Assembly: GCA_045652815.1 (NCBI GenBank) | Contig: JAZOLH010000025.1 | Span: forward strand, 1-5,985 | Direction: 5' to 3' | Length of the DNA: 5,985 nucleotides | From: UMGS755 sp045652815 | GTDB taxonomy: Bacteria > Bacillota > Clostridia > UBA1381 > UBA9506 | In this document: one piece after another, positions 1-4,527 of the stretch | Numbering within the stretch: position 1 is the stretch's first letter | Layout: the number at the start of each line of letters is the position of its first letter | Program-made: the position numbers and the translations under genes | The notes under the pieces: model-generated | Databases searched by the model: none | What the model saw: the letters and a program-made list of their open reading frames with translations, nothing else | What the model was told of the DNA's origin: nothing

Positions 1-1
1 A

Positions 2-37
2 GCACAGGAACTGAATTTATTTAAAGAACTGTTATAG
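2..37 (+). CDS. C-terminal end of an unidentified upstream gene (partial)
   Basis: One frame is open from the left edge and reads AQELNLFKELL before a TAG at 35-37. The other two forward frames stop by 24 or sooner. The residues look like an amphipathic helix at a protein C-terminus. The next gene's ribosome binding site begins only 6 bases after the stop, which fits an upstream gene in the same transcript. Eleven residues are too few to name a family, and chance openness over 36 bases cannot be excluded. Confidence 0.35.
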   Translation, partial: AQELNLFKELL

Positions 38-56
38 ATAGACGGAGGTTATACCA

Positions 57-371
57 ATGGAAATGAAGTATTATAATGCAAGTAACAATTTCAGTGCCCC
101 CATCCCAAGGGAGCCAAGGCCATACCGTCCTCCGCAAAAGCCAATTTACGAGCCAAAACCGTGTGTAGAACCGCCAATAGAAATCCCTGAAGAACTACCT
201 TGTTCCTGCGAGGATATCAAGCCGGTGATTGTCCCAAAATCCACTCCATCTTTTGATAAAGATGATTTTCTCCTCATTGGTTTAATTCTGATTTTGCTGA
301 TGAATGGATGCGAGGATTATTTGCTTTTAATCGTTTTAGGTTATTTATTGATTACAGGCAACAACACCTAA
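57..371 (+). CDS. Small proline-rich protein with duplicated hydrophobic tail, function unknown
   Basis: This 104-residue protein starts at an ATG placed 8 bases after GGAGG (44-48); a second ATG two codons later (63) is less well spaced. Residues 15-64 hold 16 prolines among charged residues and look extended and unstructured, with cysteines at 36, 49 and 51. Residues 69-101 carry two short hydrophobic stretches, each introduced by an acidic pair and an aromatic residue: DDF at 69-71 and EDY at 86-88, then about 11 Leu/Ile-rich residues each. There is no signal peptide. The stretches are short for ordinary membrane helices, so the tail may form a hairpin in the membrane or a self-assembling segment. 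It sits 19 bases after a preceding stop codon, probably in the same transcript, and just before spoIIID. I recall small clostridial proteins with similar acidic-plus-Leu tails, and a spore or forespore role is possible from the neighbour, but this is inference. I recognise no named family. Confidence 0.8.
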   Translation: MEMKYYNASNNFSAPIPREPRPYRPPQKPIYEPKPCVEPPIEIPEELPCSCEDIKPVIVPKSTPSFDKDDFLLIGLILILLMNGCEDYLLLIVLGYLLITGNNT

Positions 372-385
372 GCGACAGCGTTTGG

Positions 386-417
386 TGAGAGTGAAAATTT
401 TCACTCTCATCTTTTTA
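386..417 (+). terminator. Rho-independent terminator after the small proline-rich gene
   Basis: TGAGAGTGAAAA (386-397) is followed at once by its exact reverse complement (398-409), a 24-base perfect palindrome. In RNA the central bases would form the loop, leaving a stem of about 10 pairs. CTTTTT (411-416) follows. It lies 15 bases after the stop codon and separates this gene from spoIIID. Confidence 0.85.
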
Positions 418-432
418 TTGCGTAGTTCGAGA

Positions 433-461
433 TTCTATTTTTGCAATATGACACATATAGA
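433..461 (+). promoter_or_regulatory. Candidate sigma-E promoter of spoIIID
   Basis: TTCTATT (433-439) and CATATAGA (454-461) are 14 bases apart. The Bacillus subtilis sigma-E consensus is roughly KMATATT, 13-15 bases, then CATACAHT. The -35 element matches at about five of seven positions and the -10 at about six of eight. In B. subtilis spoIIID is transcribed by sigma-E in the mother cell, so one is expected here. No good sigma-A promoter is seen in the same gap (372-490). The region is AT-rich, so a chance match is possible. Confidence 0.4.
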
Positions 462-490
462 TAAACCATCAAGCAATTCCGGGAGGGAGA

Positions 491-757
491 ATGTTGAAGG
501 ATTATATATCCAAACGTGCCATTTTACTTGCCGAATATATTATTGAGAACAAAGCTACCGTACGCGGTGCCGCAAAAGAGTTTAACATCTCAAAATCAAC
601 GGTGCACAAGGATTTAACAGAACGTCTTTTTACTGTTAATGGCGCTCTGGCAAAAGAAGCAAAAAAAGTGCTGGAAGAAAACAAAGCAAATCGACATATT
701 CGCGGTGGTCTTGCAACAAAACATAAATATGAAATCGAGAAAAACAAGGGCGCCTGA
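491..757 (+). CDS. spoIIID: Sporulation transcriptional regulator SpoIIID
   Basis: SpoIIID is a small DNA-binding protein of the mother cell. In B. subtilis it works with sigma-E, activates genes including sigK, and represses part of the sigma-E regulon. This 88-residue protein is close to the usual length (93 in B. subtilis). The N-terminus has the family's DYI..R pattern. Residues 22-43 form the helix-turn-helix, ending in the strongly conserved SKSTVHKDLTERL (34-46). The basic segment NRHIRGG.ATKHKY (67-80) corresponds to the C-terminal region that also contacts DNA in the B. subtilis protein. The start ATG follows a GGGAGGGAG sequence closely (about 4 bases after GGAGG), tight but usable. 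The gene is monocistronic, with a terminator before it and one overlapping its stop. In Bacillus, mbl follows spoIIID; here an SLH gene does. Identification is firm; the target genes are not visible here. Confidence 0.97.
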   Translation: MLKDYISKRAILLAEYIIENKATVRGAAKEFNISKSTVHKDLTERLFTVNGALAKEAKKVLEENKANRHIRGGLATKHKYEIEKNKGA

Positions 758-775
758 GGGTGCTCTTGTTTTCTT
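741..775 (+). terminator. Terminator hairpin overlapping the spoIIID stop codon
   Basis: AAAACAAGGGCGCC (741-754) pairs with GGTGCTCTTGTTTT (759-772). This gives a 14-pair stem with two G-U pairs and the four-base loop TGAG. The TGA stop of spoIIID (755-757) is in the loop, so the left arm is coding sequence. The U-rich tail is modest (TTTTCTT) and formed partly by the right arm. The A-tract/U-tract symmetry would allow some reverse-strand function, but no gene on the minus strand needs it. Confidence 0.7.
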
Positions 776-797
776 AAATTGAAAGAGAGTAGGGACT

Positions 798-817
798 ATG
801 TTACTTTTTTGTGACAT
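798..817 (+). repeat. Short inverted repeat upstream of the SLH gene promoter
   Basis: ATGTTAC (798-804) and GTGACAT (811-817) are complementary with one G-T pair and are separated by six T residues. The element ends 12 bases before the -35 box of the SLH gene. It could be an operator or a remnant hairpin; chance is also possible for arms of this length. Confidence 0.35.
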
Positions 818-829
818 CGCAAAAATCTG

Positions 830-858
830 TTGAAATTCATATAAAAAAGAGATATAAT
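830..858 (+). promoter_or_regulatory. Sigma-A promoter of the SLH-protein gene
   Basis: TTGAAA (830-835) and TATAAT (853-858) are separated by exactly 17 bases. This is a near-consensus housekeeping promoter with a perfect -10 box. Transcription should start near 865, giving a leader of about 35 bases that contains the ribosome binding site. This also argues against a start codon at 811, which would lie upstream of the promoter. Confidence 0.85.
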
Positions 859-884
859 AAATACAGGATACTATGTCTATTTAC

Positions 885-892
885 AAAGGAGG
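885..892 (+). promoter_or_regulatory. Ribosome binding site fixing the SLH-protein start
   Basis: AAAGGAGG lies 8 bases before the ATG at 901, a near-perfect Shine-Dalgarno match. It selects 901 over the in-frame GTG at 811, which has no such site. Confidence 0.9.
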
Positions 893-900
893 ACGTACCC

Positions 901-2727
901 ATGCTTAAAAAATCCTTATCTCTGGTGCTTGCTGTTTTGATGCTGGCTTCCGTAACCTTTGTTTCTGCCGCTTCCTTCAGCGACATGACAAGCGCTTACG
1001 ACTGGGCAAAAGAAGCTGTTGAAACACTGTCTGAAAACGGTATTATCAATGGCTATCCCGAAGGCACCTTTAAACCCGCAAATAACATTACAAAAGAAGA
1101 AGCAATCACATTGTTCGGAAGAACGCTTGGTTTATCCGAAGAATTGAACGAATCCATTGTTTCTCTTGCTAACGTAATGTTTGAAGATGCATTAGAGGAA
1201 TATGATACATTTGCTAAAGATGCAGCCGCATACCTGCTTTATAAAAAGGTTTTAACCGTTGACGAACTGGATACATACATTTCTGCATCTAACAAGGGTA
1301 AAACCTTAAAACGTTATGAAGCCGCAACACTGATTGCAAAATGCTTAGGTGGCGATGTGTGGCTCAAGAGCAACCCGGATGTTACCTTATCATTCTCTGA
1401 TGCAAAAGACGTTCCCGCTGCAGCAAAAGGCTATGTTTACTTTGCATCCGAAGCCGGTATCATCGGCTCTATGGATAAAGACTTAAATCTGTTTGTGCCG
1501 AACGGTAACGTTACCCGTGCACAGATTGCAACAATGATTTACCGCATCTTCAACCGCATGCAGTACACTTATGTAGAAGGTGTTATCAGAACCATCAATA
1601 CAGATACCAATACTATTTCTGTTCGTTCTGATGCAGGCGAAGTTGAAGCATACACCATCAACAAAAACATTGCTGTTATGGTCGATGGTAAGCAGGCAGG
1701 CATTGCTGATTTAGAAGTAGGTCAGGAAGTTGTTATTACGTTCTCTAACGATGCACTGTATTCTATTGATATCGTTTCCGGCGAAGAAGACGAAAACACA
1801 TATGTAGCTGTTTACAAAGGTAAAAACACCAACGCAGATGGTACAACCGTTAAGTTCACCACTCTGGATACAAACGAATCCAAGGCTTATTTACTGGCTA
1901 ACGACGCAACCATCACCTACGATGGAGAAGACATCAATGTAAGCGGTTTAAAAGCAGGTGACTATGTTTTCGTTACTGTAAAGAACGATGTGGTTCTCTC
2001 CATTGTTGCACAGCCGAAAACTTCTACTGTTCGTGATGTAACCATCACCAATATTGCTTACGATCCCGATGTGATTATCACTGTAAAAGACGCTGATGAT
2101 AACTATACAGATTATGCTGTTAAAGAAGGCGTTAAAATTCACAGAAACAACTTTGAAGTAGATTTTGCAGATCTTGCTGTTGGTGATAAAGCAATCCTGA
2201 CACTTGAATATGGTATTGTTTCCATCGTCAATGCAACCGGCACAAGCAAAAGAGCAGCCGGCACAATTGAAGAAATTAAAATTTCTAATCAAACTTCTAC
2301 TATCACCATCACCGATGGCGAAAGCACAAAAACTTATGCATTAAGCCGCGATGTTAAAATCACCATCGACGGTGCATCTGCTAACATTTACGCTTTGCGT
2401 TTAGGTTATGAAGTTGACTTTGATTTATCCAGCGAAACCATCAAAAAACTGTCTGTTACATCCGTTGCTACCACACAGCAGATTACCGGTCAGATTACTT
2501 TAATTAACAAGGATTACGCTATGATCCGCGTTAAATATGTAGATGAATCCGGCAACGCTAAAGAAGAATCTGTGATGGTTAAGAGCGATGCTAAAATCTT
2601 AGACAGTACAGATAACAAAATCAAGAGATTTACCGATTTAGCGGTAGGACAGACTGTTTTAATCACCGGTGCTGAAAACGTTGGCGTTTTCGAAGCGGCA
2701 TCTATCATGATTTTGTCTACTCATTAA
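901..2727 (+). CDS. Secreted S-layer homology (SLH) domain protein with five C-terminal repeats
   Basis: This 608-residue protein is predicted to be exported and held to the cell wall. Residues 1-23 are a classic signal peptide: KK at 3-4, a hydrophobic core, and a likely cut after VSA at 21-23. Three SLH domains follow. The first (about 26-78) has FSD, GIINGYPEGTFKP (47-59) and TKEEA; the second (about 94-150) is degenerate; the third (about 165-219) has FSD, AGIIG and VTRAQ. SLH domains usually bind pyruvylated secondary wall polymer. The rest (about 224-604) is made of five diverged beta-rich repeats of roughly 75 residues. Each has alternating hydrophobic strands, and most end with a phrase like DLAVGQ.V.IT (270-280, 350-360, 424-434, 580-589). 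No catalytic motif is seen. The repeat region resembles uncharacterised modules of other clostridial SLH proteins; a structural or S-layer role is inference. The gene has its own promoter and terminator, so it is monocistronic. Confidence 0.9.
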   Translation: MLKKSLSLVLAVLMLASVTFVSAASFSDMTSAYDWAKEAVETLSENGIINGYPEGTFKPANNITKEEAITLFGRTLGLSEELNESIVSLANVMFEDALEEYDTFAKDAAAYLLYKKVLTVDELDTYISASNKGKTLKRYEAATLIAKCLGGDVWLKSNPDVTLSFSDAKDVPAAAKGYVYFASEAGIIGSMDKDLNLFVPNGNVTRAQIATMIYRIFNRMQYTYVEGVIRTINTDTNTISVRSDAGEVEAYTINKNIAVMVDGKQAGIADLEVGQEVVITFSNDALYSIDIVSGEEDENTYVAVYKGKNTNADGTTVKFTTLDTNESKAYLLANDATITYDGEDINVSGLKAGDYVFVTVKNDVVLSIVAQPKTSTVRDVTITNIAYDPDVIITVKDADDNYTDYAVKEGVKIHRNNFEVDFADLAVGDKAILTLEYGIVSIVNATGTSKRAAGTIEEIKISNQTSTITITDGESTKTYALSRDVKITIDGASANIYALRLGYEVDFDLSSETIKKLSVTSVATTQQITGQITLINKDYAMIRVKYVDESGNAKEESVMVKSDAKILDSTDNKIKRFTDLAVGQTVLITGAENVGVFEAASIMILSTH

Positions 2728-2746
2728 TCTGAATAAGCATATGTTA

Positions 2747-2792
2747 AAACTGCGGTGGCAGGGGAGTGACCTGCTACCGCAGTTTCTTTTTT
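2747..2792 (+). terminator. Strong rho-independent terminator after the SLH gene
   Basis: AAACTGCGGTGGCAGG (2747-2762) pairs with CCTGCTACCGCAGTTT (2770-2785). This makes a 16-pair, GC-rich stem with one G-U pair and a seven-base loop, followed by C and six T residues (2787-2792). It lies about 20 bases after the stop codon. Confidence 0.95.
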
Positions 2793-2845
2793 ATAAAATT
2801 TGCATAAAAAACTTACAATTGTTTACTATTTTATGTTTTTAACGC

Positions 2846-2862
2846 CAAAATTTAGCATTTTG
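2846..2862. repeat. Small inverted repeat in the gap before gdhA
   Basis: CAAAAT (2846-2851) and ATTTTG (2857-2862) flank five bases and end about 22 bases upstream of the gdhA -35 box. The position suits an operator, but in such AT-rich sequence a six-base arm is expected by chance fairly often. The rest of the gap (2793-2884) shows no small reading frame or second promoter that I can support. Confidence 0.25.
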
Positions 2863-2884
2863 CACACATTAAATGAAATTTTCG

Positions 2885-2913
2885 TTGACTAAAGATTCAT
2901 TTTGTTATATAAT
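2885..2913 (+). promoter_or_regulatory. Sigma-A promoter of gdhA
   Basis: TTGACT (2885-2890) and TATAAT (2908-2913) are separated by exactly 17 bases; five of six and six of six bases match consensus. Transcription should begin near 2920, giving a leader of about 35 bases. The in-frame GTG at 2916 lies at the promoter's edge and cannot be the usual start. Confidence 0.9.
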
Positions 2914-2926
2914 AAGTGCATTATAT
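2907..2926. repeat. Inverted repeat spanning the gdhA -10 box and transcription start
   Basis: ATATAAT (2907-2913) and ATTATAT (2920-2926) are exact reverse complements six bases apart. The left arm contains the -10 box and the right arm begins about where transcription should start. A regulator bound here would block polymerase, so an operator is possible. The arms are pure A/T, so the resemblance may simply come from the -10 box. Confidence 0.4.
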
Positions 2927-2937
2927 TGAGTTATATT
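2921..2937 (+). repeat. Direct repeat TTATATT in the gdhA leader
   Basis: TTATATT occurs at 2921-2927 and 2931-2937, ten bases apart, close to one helical turn. The second copy stops just before the AAGGAG ribosome binding site at 2939-2944. It may help keep the start region unstructured or be a protein site; no function is shown. Confidence 0.35.
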
Positions 2938-2938
2938 C

Positions 2939-2944
2939 AAGGAG
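2939..2944 (+). promoter_or_regulatory. Ribosome binding site fixing the gdhA start
   Basis: AAGGAG ends 10 bases before the ATG at 2955. It supports that ATG over the GTG at 2916, which would add 13 residues with no match to the family. Confidence 0.85.
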
Positions 2945-2954
2945 TGTGAACGAA

Positions 2955-4301
2955 ATGGCATTAAAGAATCCATATTTACTTCGCGTCATGGAAGACGTTG
3001 TTAAAAGAAATGCAAACGAACCCGAGTTCCATCAGGCAGTTTCCGAAGTTTTAGAATCTTTGGAACCCGTTGTTGAAAAGAACCCCGCTTATGAAAAAGC
3101 AGGTCTTTTCGAAATGCTGGTTGAACCCGAAAGAATCGTAAAATTCCGTGTATCTTGGGTTGACGACTCCGGCAAGACTCAGGTTAACCGTGGTTACAGA
3201 ATCCAGTATAACAGCGCAATCGGCCCTTATAAAGGCGGTCTGCGTCTGCATCCTTCCGTTAACGAAGGTATCATCAAATTCTTAGGCTTTGAACAGATTT
3301 TCAAAAACTCATTAACAGGTCTGCCCATCGGCGGCGGCAAGGGTGGTAGTGACTTTGATCCCAAGGGTAAATCCGATGGTGAAATCATGCGTTTCTGCCA
3401 GAGATTTATGACTGAACTGTATCGCCACAACGGTCCCGATACCGACGTTCCTGCAGGTGATATCGGTGTTGGCGCACGTGAAATCGGTTATATGTATGGC
3501 CAGTATAAACGCCTCGCTAACGAAACTGTTGGCGTTTTAACCGGTAAAGGTCTGGCATATGGTGGTAGCTTGGCTCGTACCGAAGCAACTGGTTATGGTC
3601 TTTGCTACTTTGTAAACGAAATGCTCGTTAACAACGGTAAATCCTTCGAAGGTGCAACTGTTGTTATCTCTGGTTCCGGTAACGTTGCTATTTTCGCAGC
3701 AGAAAAGGCAATGAGCATGGGTGCTAAAGTTGTTACCATGAGTGACTCTAACGGTTATGTTTACGATGCAGACGGTATCGATTTAGACCTGGTTAAACAG
3801 ATTAAACTGGTTGACAGAGCTCGTATCAGCGAATATGTTAAAACTCGTACCAACGCTGTTTATACCGAAGGTTGCAGTGGCGTTTGGGGCGTTAAATGTG
3901 ATATCGCTCTGCCTTGTGCTACTCAGAATGAAATCGATGATGTAAGCGCACAGAAACTGGTTGACAATGGCTGCTATGCAGTAGGTGAGGGTGCTAACAT
4001 GCCTTCCACTCAGAAAGCTATCAAAATCTTCCAGGAAAATGGACTTCTGTTTGGTCCCGCTAAAGCTGCAAATGCAGGTGGCGTAGCAACTTCTGCTCTG
4101 GAAATGTGCCAGAACTCCATGCGTTACAGCTGGACTTTTGAAGAAGTTGATGCAAAACTGAAAGACATTATGGTTAACATCTACTACAACGCAAGTGCTG
4201 CTGCAAAAGAATACGGTATGGAAGGCAACCTGGTTGCAGGTGCTAACATTGCCGGCTTCAAAAAGGTTGCAGATGCTATGATGGCATATGGCGTTATCTA
4301 A
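2955..4301 (+). CDS. gdhA: Glutamate dehydrogenase, probably NADP-specific
   Basis: This cytoplasmic enzyme interconverts 2-oxoglutarate plus ammonia and glutamate. The 448-residue product matches the hexameric bacterial family (447 in E. coli, about 450 in C. symbiosum) from end to end. Substrate and catalytic residues are all present: K93 in GPYKGG, K117 in FEQIFK, K129 in GGGKGG, D169 in PAGD and S380 in the NAGGVATS segment. The nucleotide-binding fold starts with SGSGNVA (239-245). After its second strand comes SDS (263-265), as in the NADP enzyme of E. coli, where the NAD enzyme of C. symbiosum has a GP pair. With other E. coli-like segments such as GANIAGF, this points to NADP(H) and thus ammonia assimilation (EC 1.4.1.4); the cofactor call is inference. 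The gene has its own promoter and terminator, so it is not in an operon with ppdK. Confidence 0.97.
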   Translation: MALKNPYLLRVMEDVVKRNANEPEFHQAVSEVLESLEPVVEKNPAYEKAGLFEMLVEPERIVKFRVSWVDDSGKTQVNRGYRIQYNSAIGPYKGGLRLHPSVNEGIIKFLGFEQIFKNSLTGLPIGGGKGGSDFDPKGKSDGEIMRFCQRFMTELYRHNGPDTDVPAGDIGVGAREIGYMYGQYKRLANETVGVLTGKGLAYGGSLARTEATGYGLCYFVNEMLVNNGKSFEGATVVISGSGNVAIFAAEKAMSMGAKVVTMSDSNGYVYDADGIDLDLVKQIKLVDRARISEYVKTRTNAVYTEGCSGVWGVKCDIALPCATQNEIDDVSAQKLVDNGCYAVGEGANMPSTQKAIKIFQENGLLFGPAKAANAGGVATSALEMCQNSMRYSWTFEEVDAKLKDIMVNIYYNASAAAKEYGMEGNLVAGANIAGFKKVADAMMAYGVI

Positions 4302-4315
4302 TTGATTTAAAAATT

Positions 4316-4354
4316 AAACCCGATTTTTCCTTGATGGAGAAGTCGGGTTTTTTT
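4316..4354 (+). terminator. Rho-independent terminator after gdhA
   Basis: AAACCCGATTTTTCC (4316-4330) pairs with GGAGAAGTCGGGTTT (4336-4350), a 15-pair stem including two G-U pairs, with loop TTGAT. The T run continues through 4354 and again after one G. It lies 14 bases after the stop codon and separates gdhA from ppdK. Confidence 0.93.
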
Positions 4355-4374
4355 GTTTTTCATACATTCTGCAT

Positions 4375-4399
4375 AAGATTATCGATAAAAAGTAATCTT
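4375..4399. repeat. Inverted repeat between gdhA terminator and ppdK promoter
   Basis: AAGATTA (4375-4381) and TAATCTT (4393-4399) are exact reverse complements 11 bases apart, about 45 bases upstream of the ppdK -35 box. An activator or repressor site is possible; chance is also possible in AT-rich sequence. Nothing else is identifiable in 4361-4443. Confidence 0.3.
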
Positions 4400-4443
4400 T
4401 TCAAAAAGAAATATACAAAATTCTCGATTTTTCAAAAATATCA

Positions 4444-4472
4444 TTTACAAAACCAGAATTATATGGTAAAAT
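4444..4472 (+). promoter_or_regulatory. Sigma-A promoter of ppdK with extended -10
   Basis: TTTACA (4444-4449) and TAAAAT (4467-4472) are 17 bases apart, with five of six matches in each box. TGG just before the -10 (4464-4466) supplies the TGn of an extended -10. Transcription should start near 4479, leaving a leader of about 49 bases. Confidence 0.83.
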
Positions 4473-4487
4473 AATTTAGATTGCATA

Positions 4488-4511
4488 TGTTAATTTTTAT
4501 GTGTTAATTTT
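4488..4511 (+). repeat. Ten-base direct repeat in the ppdK leader
   Basis: TGTTAATTTT occurs at 4488-4497 and again at 4502-4511, offset by 14 bases. It lies inside the predicted untranslated leader and ends just before the AGGAGG at 4514-4519. It may keep the ribosome binding site unpaired or be a protein site; the sequence does not decide. Confidence 0.4.
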
Positions 4512-4527
4512 ATAGGAGGGAAAACAA

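Noticed and set aside
372..490. Riboswitch or small RNA between the proline-rich gene and spoIIID
   Set aside because: The only structure seen is the terminator at 386-417; the rest is short, AT-rich and shows no recognisable aptamer.
811..900. Extension of the SLH protein to an in-frame GTG at 811
   Set aside because: The region contains the sigma-A promoter and lacks a ribosome binding site, while the ATG at 901 has AAAGGAGG and begins a clear signal peptide.
1948..2292. Minus-strand reading frame of 114 residues inside the SLH gene
   Set aside because: It lies wholly inside a well-supported gene, has no ribosome binding site or recognisable protein features, and is an antisense shadow.
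2876..2890. CodY-like box upstream of gdhA (AATTTTC start)
   Set aside because: Only about nine of fifteen positions match the CodY consensus, all in one half, which is expected in AT-rich DNA.
2916..2954. Extension of GdhA to an in-frame GTG at 2916
   Set aside because: It overlaps the predicted transcription start and adds residues with no family match; AAGGAG supports the ATG at 2955.
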